The notes below the pieces were generated by a model. It worked only from the letters and a program-made list of their open reading frames with translations. It ran no database searches and was not told the DNA's origin. The position numbers and the translations under genes were made by a program. This document shows, in pieces, positions 30,815 to 41,220 of a stretch of 45,956 bases of DNA (the first letter of the stretch is position 1; the number at the start of each line of letters is the position of its first letter). Location: assembly GCA_002964805.2 (NCBI GenBank), contig PUDQ02000087.1, forward strand, positions 1 to 45,956. Reading direction: 5' to 3'. Origin of the DNA: Trametes villosa. Lineage: Eukaryota; Basidiomycota; Agaricomycetes; Polyporales; Polyporaceae.

Positions 30815-32675
30815 GGTGACTGCTCCTCAGGCTTGCGATGGACTGCAGGCCCTCTCTACAAGGTCTGTACAATCCCCCGCTCCGGACAGTTCATACCCGA
30901 CAGCACCTCTTACACCACGTAGATATGACTGGCAGCCAGCACACGGCGCGAATGGTAGGGCGCGCCGCGCACGATAGCGCGAGCTTGGTTCGGGAGGCGA
31001 AAGCGAGTTGTAGTACACTGCGGGAGCGCCACTAACTGTCTGAGTGCGCACGCCCGTCGATGAGGCGCGCCACTGGGGCCTTTGAGCACGAGACGGGCGT
31101 GTACGGAGGACTGGAGTCTGTTAGTGAGCGTTCGGACAGGCGGGGACGTACCTGGTGGATCACAGCGTCCGTGCGACACGTCCCAGCATCGTGTGCGCGG
31201 CGTCGTCTCTACGCTCTACGATCTGTATCACACAGTGGTCCCATATGCACCTTGGCGGCACACGGCCCTTGAGAAAGGGCGCGGCGGGAGAGTCATGCCC
31301 GTGCACATTCGCCCGACCGCCGCCTGCGAGGTATGCCCTCTCCGAATCGTCGACTTGAGAATGCCAAAGCCTGTCGTGTTCCCGTGCGGCGCGGAGTCGA
31401 CGACGCCTGCGCTCATGCGTTGAGAAACATTGTGGAGTGCGTCTTGAGCGCGTGGAGGCGGGGCGGCTGGTTGTGCTGACGGCGCAAAGCGAGATCGGGT
31501 GCACCTGTGTACGGGACGTCCCAACTGGCACTGGTCAGTCATGTATGAAGCCAACTTTAGTTCCACGCTTCGTCATCTCACAGTGCTAGCTTTCGCACAT
31601 ATTGTGCAGACGTCTTGCTGCCGGCATCGTGCGTGTTCGAGCCGCGCGGTCGAAGGTTTTGTGGGGGGAGGCCCTCTGTAGATTGGTGTAAATTGGACGT
31701 GAACATCGGACATCGCGGCCGGGGCAGCTGCAAGCGTACCTGCAGAGCGAATACAGTCCCCCGGGTGCGCGCCTATAAAGCAATTCCAATTCCACACACC
31801 GGTGGCGCTGGAGGGCGTGGGGCGACGGAGGATGAGCGCGAGCGGCATCTTCATATGCGCCGATGTACCCTGACCATGTAGCGGGGGCGTGCAGCACCGG
31901 GCGGGTCGTGGGTGGGTGTGGAGGAGTGCGCCACTTGCGTCGTCCATGTCCGTGCCGCAAATGGTATGCACCATCTAAGCACACCACCGACCCGACGGGG
32001 CGGTCATGGACAATGGAAGCGGCGGGGTGAGCTGAAAGGTTCATGAAGTGGGCCTGATAGCAGGGGGCGTATATAAGGTGCCCGTGCACGCCTCGTCCTG
32101 AAGGTATGCCGAGCGTCTTGGGATGGGGCGTCGAGAGCACCAGTGGCAGTGGGGACGGGGGACGGGCGTCAGGCGCGGAGACACTAGAGCAGCGGCAGGG
32201 CTCTGAGCGCACAGTCGTTTCACAGAGGGAATACAGAGCGCGGCGGCACTCGAGGCTGCAGAGGCTGAGAGGGGGTTCTCCGTTCTCCATCGAGCGGTCA
32301 GTGATAAAGCCATTCGAGTTCATGAAGCCCTAGTCGCCGCAATCGAACCAGCACTCCTCGGAGAAGGACGTGGTGTCGAGCGCCCGCGCTCCTTCTTGTA
32401 CCCCCGGAACACCGGGAGACCGCGGAAGCAGACCGCGCCGGTAGAGCGACCCTCATCTCGCGCTCCCGGTTATAGGGATCGTGGGTGGAAACGTGAGGTC
32501 CGCACGCGATGTTTGAGTAGCCCGGGCGGTCGAACTGGTAGTTGGTCGAAGCAGAGGCAATCGTGGGACGGCAGACGGAGGCGCGGCTGCCCTGCACGTG
32601 ATCATCCGCAAGGCCGCGTCGCGTCGCGTCGTGTTCAACTTGAGAACCTGTACCTCTCATCTGCCCACTACATCT
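30815..32675. other. No recognised gene
   Basis: This stretch of 1.86 kb has long but composition-driven frames, including one of 245 codons on the minus strand (31586-32323). That frame has Cys/His/Pro/Arg-rich, repeat-free sequence with no domain. The last 300 bp should contain the promoter of the gene at 32676. Confidence 0.4.
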
Positions 32676-35403
32676 ATGCCTGAGTATCGCGAAGCGGTGG
32701 CCAGTGCTTACACTATCTCTCGTTGGCTCGACCAGCTCAGGAGCGACGGCAACAAACCTGAGCTTAACCTCAAAAACATCTGGGTCGACGCCACAGACTC
32801 GGAACAGCTCGCAGCCCAGAAGGAGGTGGAGATACTCCGGGAAACCAAGTATCTTCAATACCTCAAGGCAGATCAGCTTAAGCGGGCCGCACTCGGGGAC
32901 GTCTACATCGTGGACAAGTGGTCAAAGATACGACGCGGTACATCCGGGGCTCAGGAGTACGTGTATCCGCGCATCCAGAACAGGCCGCTGGCATCGCTCG
33001 AGACAATACGACTGCTCAAAGTATATTCGACGCCACGCACGGTTGTTCTGGATCTGAGTGGAATGAAGCTCCAGGTATGCATGCTCACATTATGCTTGGA
33101 GACATGTCTGAAGCATTCTTCCAGATCCGTCTGCAGACTCACACCGTTGCCCAGGTATATACCAAGAACCAGTGGCATACATCCATCAAAAAGGTTGAAA
33201 GCTCGGTATGACCTTCCACATCAGCGTTACACCACCTATCATAAATTTACGCCCTGCATCTATGACTCAAGGTTCGGGGGTTCCGCGTCGGCATCGCCCT
33301 GGACTTTGACACATACGTGGTAGCATTCGTGACGAAGGACAACCTGTACACCGTGAGTCGGACGCAGCATGTTCTTGGTGTTGTGTTTGTGACGCGCCGC
33401 CAATACAGCCTTATTGGGTCCATCCCTCGGTGGAGCATCTCCCTGTACGGCACATCGATGTGTACTCTCAGTATGACGACTTCCTTGAGTACATGGCAGG
33501 CCTCGTCAAGGCTGAGGGGAAGCAACGATTCACCTCCCTCGCCTTGGCCATCCACAAGATTCGAGAACATGTCGGAGGTGTTGGGAGTTACACGAGTGAA
33601 GAGCTGTTCTTCATGGCAGGTAGGTCTGAGCTATGTCCTCTTGCGTCTCGCTATCAGGCTCATTACCTTCGGATACTGCAGGTCTCAGTCCTTTCCTCAC
33701 GTGGGGGGAGTTTTTGCGATGCCCTTCCCGTGTGGGGCGCTTCATTGAGGCATTCTGGACGCTTGCACATCAGGCACATTCTCCGGAGTTCCGGTATGCT
33801 CACATTGCACATTGCTCCCTGTTGGACGACAGTGCTCACCATCCACCTTCCTTCAGAGAGATGTTGGAAAAGTGCTACAAGGGGTTCGTCCTGGCGCCCA
33901 CAGAGGCTGAACGCTTACTCTTCGCGTGCTGGCTCCACGTTCATGGGAAAGCGCAAGCCCCAGTGCCGCGGCGCATGAAATACCTCTGGCTGTTGTACCA
34001 GGTATGTTTCTTGTCACTTGTTGTTCAGGTGATGATGGATAGCTGACGACCGACTTTACACTCAGGAAGCGATCAGACATGCAGAGCAGGAGCTCTCCGA
34101 GTCGCCCAAGACGGTCCTGGTCCGCAACAGCTCTTTGGGCATGTACGACGTGTTTGAGCCTACCTACATACGCCCAGCCTTGAGCAAGCCAAAGAATCTC
34201 GGTCACCTCATTTTTGGCGCAGAATTCTGGGAATCATGGTGTCTTCCCCGGTCGTACATGTGGGACCTGACGTACTGCGGGCTCAGTATGGGCCCAGAGA
34301 AGAAGGAGAACCTGGCAAAGTGGACAGCGGAGCTACACAGGCTCGATCCGCTTACAGCAGCGTATGTCCACCTTGGTACGTGAAACCCACCACTCGTGCT
34401 GCAGTCTCCAGCATCTGAGAATTATTGCAGGTTTTCTCGATGGCACTTCCAACCGTAGCACAAACCTCAAGCTGATCGTGTACCATCCCTTGGGTGGTGG
34501 CTTGTTTCTTCCGGAGGCCTTGCAGCTGCGTAGCAAGTACGCGCCCTCAAGCCCAGGTCCCGCCAAGTTCCGACTGATGCGCGAGGTACGACTAGAGACG
34601 TTCCTCTACAAGGCGCAGTCGCAGGACGCAATGTGGTCCATCATGTGTCCCTTCCCGAAGGGCTTGGTTCCTCCGGCCGCGTGGTGAGTCTGGTTCTCAT
34701 TTCCATAGTCGCGGACTCTATTCATGTTAAGCGCAGGACGAAGATGGTCTTGATTTCCAACCAAGTCGAGAAGGGCCAGCAGCTCACCGAGTGGCACGAC
34801 TGGCAACCTAGCGCGGAAGCGAAACGTAAGGGCACGTTGAAGCACATCATCACCAAGACGAATGATGTTGCTATTGGTCCCCTGGAGTATTGCGGCACCG
34901 CAGGCTACACACAGTCGCGTGGGCGATCAGGCCAGAAGAATCCGATGTGAGTTATCATGATTTACACGCATTTTGTATCTGATCTCCGGTGCAGTCTCCT
35001 CGTGTGTCGCTGGACTCCCGATGCGCCCCAGACCGCCGTCAACCGCCAGGCAGCGAAGCGCTTGCGCTTCGACCAGGGAAGACACAAGCCCGGGGCTTTG
35101 AAGGTGGCAAGCAACCGAGCATACCATCGAGGGGGTTGGGGGCCCAAATTGAATCTCGTGAAGCGTCCGTTGAAGGTCAACAAACCGTCCAAGGGCAAGC
35201 GACAGAAGAAGGTGTGGACACGCCCGACGCAGGAGTCCATGACGATGACAAGGGGCGCCAAGCGCACACTCGAAGAGGCCGGTCTGGTCCCGCAGAAGGT
35301 ATCAGAGCCTGGGCTAGACGTTGGTAGTACTGGACCTCCTCGGAAGCGTGTGCGTCTGAGCGCCGATCAGAGACTTATAGCTGAACATGCTTGCCAATCG
35401 TGA
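32676..35403 (+). CDS. Orphan nine-exon gene, 736-aa protein with basic tail
   Basis: My exon model is 32676-33074, 33137-33154, 33272-33352, 33409-33619, 33682-34001, 34066-34375, 34431-34683, 34737-34946 and 34995-35403. All introns are GT-AG, phases close, and the total is 2211 nt. The 18-nt second exon is the weakest point. No domain is recognised. The protein is mixed alpha/beta in character, rich in Trp/Tyr/Phe in the middle (exons 5-6), and ends in a Lys/Arg-rich tail with an NLS-like PPRKRVRL, suggesting a nuclear or nucleic-acid-linked role. No signal peptide or membrane helix is seen. The start ATG at 32676-32678 follows a pyrimidine/A-rich leader; an in-frame upstream frame exists, so an earlier start is possible. 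Confidence 0.72.
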
Positions 35404-36134
35404 TCACTGTATCGACGCAAACGCAAATATATCTACTACTGCCTCGAGCTCTGTGTACATGTTCAAAGACATGACCGACCATCTACCAGATGGCGCGGGT
35501 GTTTTCCTCCGTTGACCTTGCAGGGTACCTCAACATGCCACGGCGGCGGGCAAGTGTGTAAGCCATCTTTGTCCCTTGGCCGAGTTGAGCGCCGCTCCTG
35601 GATTATCACCCGCGGTGCCGGCGAGATCGAGTTGGGGGTCGGCTGCACCACCGTACATACTTCGTCTGCATACTGCTCTGGTTAGACGGGAGGGCCCGAG
35701 AGGTCGATGTACATCACTCGTACATTACTCAAGCTCGTACTCAAGCTTCGCGATTGGCGTCATAGGCCGGGCAAGGTTGCGGTGCGCCTTTGACTTCGCT
35801 TCAACAGGAAGAAGTCAATGCGTCACCACCATCGCACGCCCGGGAGCCTGAGGAGCCGTCCTGAGCTCGTTAAGTTCTGGTCCGCGTTGACACCTCCGCG
35901 GGGCAAGTAAGTCAGCTGCATCGTGAATGTGAAGCTGAGTATACTCGGCCCACTCTTGACCTTCTGGATATTCGATCAAGTTTCTCAAACTCGAAGTGCC
36001 CTCCGAGTCTGCAAGGATGTGCGTACCGTGCCCAATAGATCTTCCCCAAGACATGCGCATACAAGGTTTCGGAACCTTCTGTCCTTAGATTATACAGACC
36101 TGGTAGAGCAGTGCGGATTATCTCGAGGAGCGGG
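35404..36134. other. Intergenic, 3' of orphan gene
   Basis: No supported gene or motif. Confidence 0.4.
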
Positions 36135-36409
36135 CGACCCCAGTGGCAGGCGCTCCGAATCGCTGCCATGAGCCCCTAGGAAACCAGGAGGCAAAGAGGC
36201 GCCCATTGGGCATGCAAGCCGAGGGAACATGTAACTTAAAGATCCACCGGTATATGCTCTCTAGAAGGATTCTGAGCGCGTAGTAAAATATATACGCACT
36301 CCACACGACACTCTGTGCACTTGGCCTGTCTTAGTAATTAATGCGGCCACTGTTTTGAAGCCGCCTTGACGAACATCCGCTTCGGCGTCAATGTCGGCGC
36401 TTGTCCTCG
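36135..36409 (-). repeat. Dispersed repeat, copy 4 (inverted)
   Basis: On the minus strand it starts GAGGACAAGCGC, has the core GCCGCATTAATTACTAAG and CAATGGGCGCC, and ends GCCTGCCACTGGGGTCG. It ends within about 80 bp of the hairpin at 36490 that lies beyond the 3' end of the DIRS-like element. Confidence 0.8.
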
Positions 36410-36852
36410 GTGAATATAGCGACGACGTCAAATCCCGGCGCTCGCTCTCTTACGGCCTCGGAGGCTGATCACGCGGGATAGCGGGACACGGGCGTCCCAG
36501 CGCGCGACGAGCCTGCAGGCGAAAGCCTGCATCGCGCGCGCCAGGGGGACGCCCAGCGTGTAATTGAATGGTCAGAGCTACGTGTGAACGCTATAAGGCT
36601 AAGAAGAAAATAGAGGAAAATTAAGTAATGGAGTAAGTTGAAAGTGAGACAAAAGATGGGAGATACGTAGCTCGGGCCGTGCGTGTGTGAGGGCCGAGTT
36701 GACGCGGTTACGGGCGAGTTAAGAGACGAAGCGGGAGTCGAGATCGTCCGGGGCGGTAAAACGGTAGCAGTCGAGGCAGAGGTGCAGGCGCGGGGCGTGT
36801 ATGGGCGCATTAAGTAACGGAGACGAGAGGGGCAAGTGAACGCGTGTATATT
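36410..36852 (-). other. 3' non-coding region of the DIRS-like element
   Basis: No ORF is supported. It contains the long hairpin at 36490-36554 and an AT-richer tract (about 36560-36680). Element ends and any internal complementary region were not resolved. Confidence 0.45.
36490..36554. repeat. Long imperfect hairpin with GAAA loop
   Basis: The outer arms are GGGCGTCCC/GGGACGCCC. The middle arms are GCGCGCGA/TCGCGCGC, and the inner arms GCCTGCAGGC/GCCTGCA are closed by GAAA. It spans about 65 bp with few mismatches and lies downstream of the recombinase stop. Confidence 0.8.
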
Positions 36853-37905
36853 CTAAGGGGAAGGATTAGGTTGTTGAGCGGACGACACACCGCCAGAGGC
36901 AGGTGCAGGGCCGTCGTGCAAGGCGCGACCATCGAAAAGTGTGGCGCCGAGGATCACCGGGTGCTTGCGGATGTATGCCAGCCAGGCGTCGGAGGACCAC
37001 CGACCTATAGCTTGGATAGTGGCCGGTGGAACACCTGCTGCGGCGAGTGAGGTGGCGCCGCCTGCACGCATCGAGTGTCCGGAGATATCGGCGGGGAAGA
37101 ATGCGCGGAGCCGCGCCATGAACCAGCGGCGTAAGGGGATGGATCCGTCCGCCCGCAGCCAGAGGGCGGGATTGCAAGGAAATGCCGCGTCGCGGCGTTC
37201 GAGGTAGGCAATGAAGGCGGCGCGAGGGTCGGGTGCGATCTGGGTCTGTTGCACGATGACGCGGCTGCCTTCGAAGGTTGAGTCGGCCTTGTGCGTGGGG
37301 AGGAAGAAACCGAACGTGTCGGGGGTGATGTCGACGGTGTGCCGCATCGTGACCTTGCGGTAAGACTGCAAATCGTGCTGGTCGGGCCATACCATCTCTC
37401 CGAGGCGAAGAAGGGCGTGGAAGCCCGTGAAGAGCATGGCAGCGAATAGGAGATCGTCGTGGGATGAGTGGGGAGTGATATGGGAGGCGACGAGAGCGAG
37501 GTCGTCCTTCAGCAGTGCGCGTTTGCGTTTGATGGGTTTGCTGTATAGGCGCATGCTGCCCTTGAGAGTTCGCGATACGAGGAGGGAGGAACGGACACGT
37601 CGGACGTCAGGGAACCACGGCTCGAGTCCGCTGCATATCCCAGAGAGGTAGGAGTTCACGGAGCGTGGCTCGATCTGCCGACACATGTAGATGACATAGA
37701 AACTGAGAGTATCGGGGGTGGGTTCCACAGGAAAGTCGTGCATCTTGCAAAACGTGAGGTAGGAGTTGAGCGCTGACGAGTATGATGAGCGAGTGCTCTT
37801 ATCGAGAGCATGGCCGAGTGCGATAGCGCGTTCGTGCACAAGCCGCTCGCGGGACCACGGTGTCCGTACGGGCTGCCGTGATCGAGGGGAGATGCTGGGT
37901 GTCAT
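36853..37905 (-). CDS. Tyrosine recombinase of DIRS-like element
   Basis: An intact 350-aa protein. The N-terminal half (about 30-130) resembles a phage-integrase core-binding domain (RSSYSSALNSYLTFCKMHDF). The catalytic domain has the first Arg in FTGFHALLRLGEM, the HXXR box in HSMRAGGATSLAAAG, a Trp in AIGRWSSDAW and the nucleophile Tyr in LAYIRKHP. All tetrad positions are present. The enzyme inserts the circular cDNA by site-specific strand exchange and replaces the DDE integrase of LTR elements. Its ATG overlaps the stop of the RT ORF as ATGA (37902-37905). It is the last ORF of the element. Confidence 0.92.
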   Translation of the reverse strand: MTPSISPRSRQPVRTPWSRERLVHERAIALGHALDKSTRSSYSSALNSYLTFCKMHDFPVEPTPDTLSFYVIYMCRQIEPRSVNSYLSGICSGLEPWFPDVRRVRSSLLVSRTLKGSMRLYSKPIKRKRALLKDDLALVASHITPHSSHDDLLFAAMLFTGFHALLRLGEMVWPDQHDLQSYRKVTMRHTVDITPDTFGFFLPTHKADSTFEGSRVIVQQTQIAPDPRAAFIAYLERRDAAFPCNPALWLRADGSIPLRRWFMARLRAFFPADISGHSMRAGGATSLAAAGVPPATIQAIGRWSSDAWLAYIRKHPVILGATLFDGRALHDGPAPASGGVSSAQQPNPSP

Positions 37906-40892
37906 GCTGCGGACGCCCCCAGCGCATCCCGAGGGGGTGTGAATTGTAGGACGTCGATGTCCGGCACAAGGCTGTAGACGAGCTTGAATTTGCGACGCGA
38001 TAGAGCGTCGGCGATGACATTGTGCTCGCCGGAGATGTGGTCGACGCGAAGGTCAACGTTGCACTCAATGAGGACGTCGACCGCGGACATGAGGATGCGG
38101 TGGTAAGGCGGGTGGGCGCGGAGAGTCGTGAAGGCGGCGACCGCGTTCGTGTTGTCAGACAGGACGGCGATGCGACGGATGTCGCGGCCAGCTCTCTTCC
38201 AGAGCGGCAGACGATGGACGGCGGAGCAGATTGCCAGTGCTTCGTGGAAGTAGATCGTTCCCGAGGGCGGGTCGCGAGGGAGCTCGCAGAACAGTCCAAG
38301 TCGTCGCCAAGGGAAGTAGACGCCGATGCCACGGCCGGACGCGTCGACGAGTGCGAATTCGTCGTGGGAGTCGTGTTCTACGAGGTCTGCAGGAGACCAT
38401 GCAGAGGCATCCATGAAGTGCACCCCAGATGAACGGCGAACGTGGTTGGCCATCCAACGCAGGTCGTGGATGACGGACGCGTTGACGTACACGCCCGCGT
38501 GCTTGTGCGTCTTGCCCGCCATCTTGTCGTAGAGCGAAGCGAGGCCGGGCTTCAGGAGAGGGTAGACATTGAACGCCCAGTTGGCGTATCCAGCGAAGCT
38601 TTGGAACTCGCCGAGGGTCCGTTGACGGTGCCCAGGTGTGATGTCGCAAAAGTCCTCGATTGCGTCAAGAAACTTGTCGCGAGACTCGGTTGGTAGCGTG
38701 ACGGTCATGGCGTTGGGGTCCACATCGAAGCCGATGATGGGCAAGACGTAGTTATGCAGCTGCTTCTTGCGTTCGTGAGGGATCCCGAGCTCGTCCCACA
38801 GACGCAGCAACCGAGCTTGGCCGGCCGGAAGCAGCGTGCCGTAGGGTTCGTAGAACTCCGTATTGGTCTCCGGCTCGAACGAGTAGTCGTCGTCCACATA
38901 GTTGAGGAGGTCCGCGATGCTCATCTTGTTCTCCGCGATCCAGGTGACAAGAGAGTTGAACGCAGCCCAGACCATGAACGAACCTCGGCCCCCGAAGAGG
39001 TTGCAGCGGTCGATGCGGCGGAGGTCGTCTATGGTGACAACTTGTCGTATCTGCCAGTACGGGGATACGGGCATCTGGCGGTAAGCTTGAGATACGTCGG
39101 ACTTCCACATGAGGAGGCGGACACTGCCGTATTGACGACGGAATCGGCGGAGGGCGGCACCGAGCGCGGGGATGCCGTCCATGACAGCGCCCTTGATCGA
39201 TTCGGGCCGAATCATCGAGTTGAACGAGTACGCGCCCGCGCTCTGGTCGTTGACTAGACGCATCTTCGTCGAGTGTGGTTTCGGAACGGCATGGATAGGC
39301 ATCGAGTACATCCCTGGCAGCAAGTCCGGCCCGAACGCGTCGGAGTAGCGGCCAAGGCGAACTTCCTCCTCGCACTGCTCGCTCAAGAACGCGCGCGCGG
39401 CCTCGTCTTGCTGAGCGGGACGGCGCTCGTCCCAAGTGTCCGGGTAGACATCGGGTTTGGGGTCGGCAAATGGCCAGAAGCCTTCGCGCAGGCTTCGCAA
39501 GACGGACCGCACGAAGGGCTGATTCGGGTGATCGAGAGTAAGCTGCTCGAGACGGTCGACATTGACCGGAGTTACGATCTTGAAGAGGTCGGGGCGCGCA
39601 CGAAGGGTCGCGTTGACGACAGGGTCTTCGCGCGTGGTGCGCGGTACGTCGGGTACGGGTGCGTGGTCCAGCGAGACACTAGAGAACGTCCGACGGGGCG
39701 CGTCGCGGTCGTCCCACACAAAACCGCGCAGGAAACGCGGTCGCGCCACAGAGTCGGGCCGTTCAGGCCTGAGCCTTAGGGCATTGTGGTCGGGGATGGC
39801 CGCCCGCCCCGCAGGACGCGCACACGTGCTTGTAGCGACATTCACTCGCGAGTGAGGGACAGTTCCCTGCGTTCCACCGTCTGCACGCCTCCTTTTGGCG
39901 TCGCGAGGTTGATTTGCTTCCTCCGCTCGATCCAGCGCGGCTCTCTTGGTTGCGGTAGACGTTAGCACCGGCTGAATCGAGGAACTGGATCTTGAGGTCG
40001 GCGAAATGCACGTAGTCCGTGAGGAGGAGGTTGCGCCGTGACCCGACACGCTTCCGGACTGCCCGATCGAAGTCAAGGAGTCGGTGGTGTAGGGGGATGG
40101 CAAGCGCTCCGAACATCCCGACGATGTAATCGCCGTATGCAGCGAGCTCGCTCCGTCGGTGCGGGAACACCTAGGAGAGGGCTGCGGAGGCCTTATTCCA
40201 GGCCAGTACCCACTCGCCGGACGTGGTGATGTGCTTGGCAGGTGCTGCTGGTTTGAAGCGGATCTCGAGGTCCCCGACGCTCTCAGATCGCGGTTCCTCA
40301 GCTCCGGCAGTGTAGTGTCCGGTGAAAACCCGATCGAGGTCGACGGCTCTACCGTGCAGGATGTTCGTCCATTCGGAATCGGGGAACTCGGGCGCACCGA
40401 CGGAGTTGACCAGGTGTAACTTGGTCCCCTTGATGTCGTCGGCGTAGACACGCAGGAGGCGGAGGGTCTCTCGAAGCTCGGGTCGTAGTCCGTCTGATAG
40501 CTCGTCGTCGTCGCGAGCCCACGGAAACGAGCTGATGTCGAGCTTAGTTCGTTTCGCTCCGGGCTCGCGCTCCTCATCGGAGGACTGATCGACGCGGGAG
40601 ACGCCAGCCTCGACTCGAGGTCGCTCTTGCTGCGACGGGCGCCTACGTGGGGAAGATCGGGATCCTCCGTGCTCCGGCTCTCCCGCTCAGGGGCTCCTTC
40701 GTCTCCCTCCTTCTCTCCTCCCCCCTCTGATCCTTGCTGCTCGCGCTCGGACTCGTCCAGCATACCGAGGTAAGCCGTGAGAGCAGAGTTGGCTTGAGCG
40801 GAATCGAGTCCGGCGTCCTCGCGGGAGAGTTGAGCGCCAATGCGGCTGACAGCCACCGGCTTGGAGATTTCCCCTCGCCGATAGGTGTCCAC
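37902..40892 (-). CDS. Reverse transcriptase/RNase H of DIRS-like element
   Basis: The frame is open for 996 codons from the ATG at 40890-40892. RT motifs are LLMWKSDVSQAYRQMPVSP, FGGRGSFMVWAAFNSLV, the catalytic box LLNYVDDDYSFE and PIIGFDVDPNAMTV. RNase H has FALVDASGRGIGVYF, YFHEALAICSAVHRL, VLSDNTNAVAAF and HISGEHNVIADALSRR, so D/E/D/D are present. Only about the last 610 codons look like RT/RNase H. The first 90 codons (MDTYRRGEISKPVAVSRIGA) look like a Gag N-terminus, and codons about 95-375 are Ser/Thr-rich and overlap a better gag frame, so they may not be translated as shown. The true RT start is unknown. Confidence 0.88.
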   Translation of the reverse strand: MDTYRRGEISKPVAVSRIGAQLSREDAGLDSAQANSALTAYLGMLDESEREQQGSEGGGEKEGDEGAPERESRSTEDPDLPHVGARRSKSDLESRLASPASISPPMRSASPERNELSSTSARFRGLATTTSYQTDYDPSFERPSASCVSTPTTSRGPSYTWSTPSVRPSSPIPNGRTSCTVEPSTSIGFSPDTTLPELRNRDLRASGTSRSASNQQHLPSTSPRPASGYWPGIRPPQPSPRCSRTDGASSLHTAITSSGCSERLPSPYTTDSLTSIGQSGSVSGHGATSSSRTTCISPTSRSSSSIQPVLTSTATKRAALDRAEEANQPRDAKRRRADGGTQGTVPHSRVNVATSTCARPAGRAAIPDHNALRLRPERPDSVARPRFLRGFVWDDRDAPRRTFSSVSLDHAPVPDVPRTTREDPVVNATLRARPDLFKIVTPVNVDRLEQLTLDHPNQPFVRSVLRSLREGFWPFADPKPDVYPDTWDERRPAQQDEAARAFLSEQCEEEVRLGRYSDAFGPDLLPGMYSMPIHAVPKPHSTKMRLVNDQSAGAYSFNSMIRPESIKGAVMDGIPALGAALRRFRRQYGSVRLLMWKSDVSQAYRQMPVSPYWQIRQVVTIDDLRRIDRCNLFGGRGSFMVWAAFNSLVTWIAENKMSIADLLNYVDDDYSFEPETNTEFYEPYGTLLPAGQARLLRLWDELGIPHERKKQLHNYVLPIIGFDVDPNAMTVTLPTESRDKFLDAIEDFCDITPGHRQRTLGEFQSFAGYANWAFNVYPLLKPGLASLYDKMAGKTHKHAGVYVNASVIHDLRWMANHVRRSSGVHFMDASAWSPADLVEHDSHDEFALVDASGRGIGVYFPWRRLGLFCELPRDPPSGTIYFHEALAICSAVHRLPLWKRAGRDIRRIAVLSDNTNAVAAFTTLRAHPPYHRILMSAVDVLIECNVDLRVDHISGEHNVIADALSRRKFKLVYSLVPDIDVLQFTPPRDALGASAA

Positions 40893-41066
40893 GGTGCTGG
40901 TGATTGACGAATGATGTCGGACTGGACGGACGCTTGTTCCGTGTCGTCTTGGGTGCTCGCTGATCTACCGTTCCCCTGATTCGGTCCCGGATTCCCTTGA
41001 TTGGTCTCCTCGGTCTCTTCGGGGGGATCCGCGGAGGTTCATCGGGCGTCATCAGGCATGGATGAT
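39763..41066 (-). pseudogene. Gag-like ORF of DIRS-like element, interrupted
   Basis: Protein-like sequence moves between frames: a start near 41056-41066, a helical N-terminal piece in the RT frame (40892 to about 40690), then a long coherent run in another frame from about 40600 to 39763. That run includes AKRTKLDISSFPWARDDDEL, VNSVGAPEFPDSEWTNIL and RAVDLDRVFTGHY. A TAG (40171-40173) is followed at once by FPHRRSELAAYGDYIVGMFG. The run ends with a Cys/His region (CRRWNAGNCP, CRYKHVCASCGAGGHPRPQC) combining a CCCH-like and a CCHC-like finger. This is a common Gag layout in mushroom YR elements. At least two frame changes and one stop break it. Confidence 0.75.
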
Positions 41067-41188
41067 TCGGCAGATGGGAGTGGAAGGACTTTATAGCGAA
41101 AATGCGAGCGAGCGAGCAGGGAGATGAGAGAGAATGAGAAAGGACATCCCACCCCTCGCGTTCTGCGTCGACTATCTCATCTGGTAAG

Positions 41189-41214
41189 TATATATATATA
41201 TATATATATATATA
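41189..41214. repeat. (TA)13 microsatellite
   Basis: Thirteen uninterrupted TA units lie about 120 bp upstream of the likely gag start of the DIRS-like element. Confidence 0.95.
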
Positions 41215-41220
41215 CGGCAT

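Larger units (their letters stand above)
36853..41066 (-). mobile_element. DIRS-like tyrosine-recombinase retrotransposon
   Basis: The minus-strand order is gag-like region, RT/RNase H, tyrosine recombinase, the defining order of the DIRS/Ngaro-type group. No DDE integrase, protease or DNA methylase domain was seen. Gag is damaged; the two enzyme ORFs are intact. Ends (inverted or split repeats) were not found, so the listed limits are coding limits. Confidence 0.85.

Noticed and set aside
31586..32323. 245-codon minus-strand ORF
   Set aside because: Composition is Cys/His/Pro/Arg-rich without hydrophobic pattern, domain or splice support. It looks like a GC-driven open frame.
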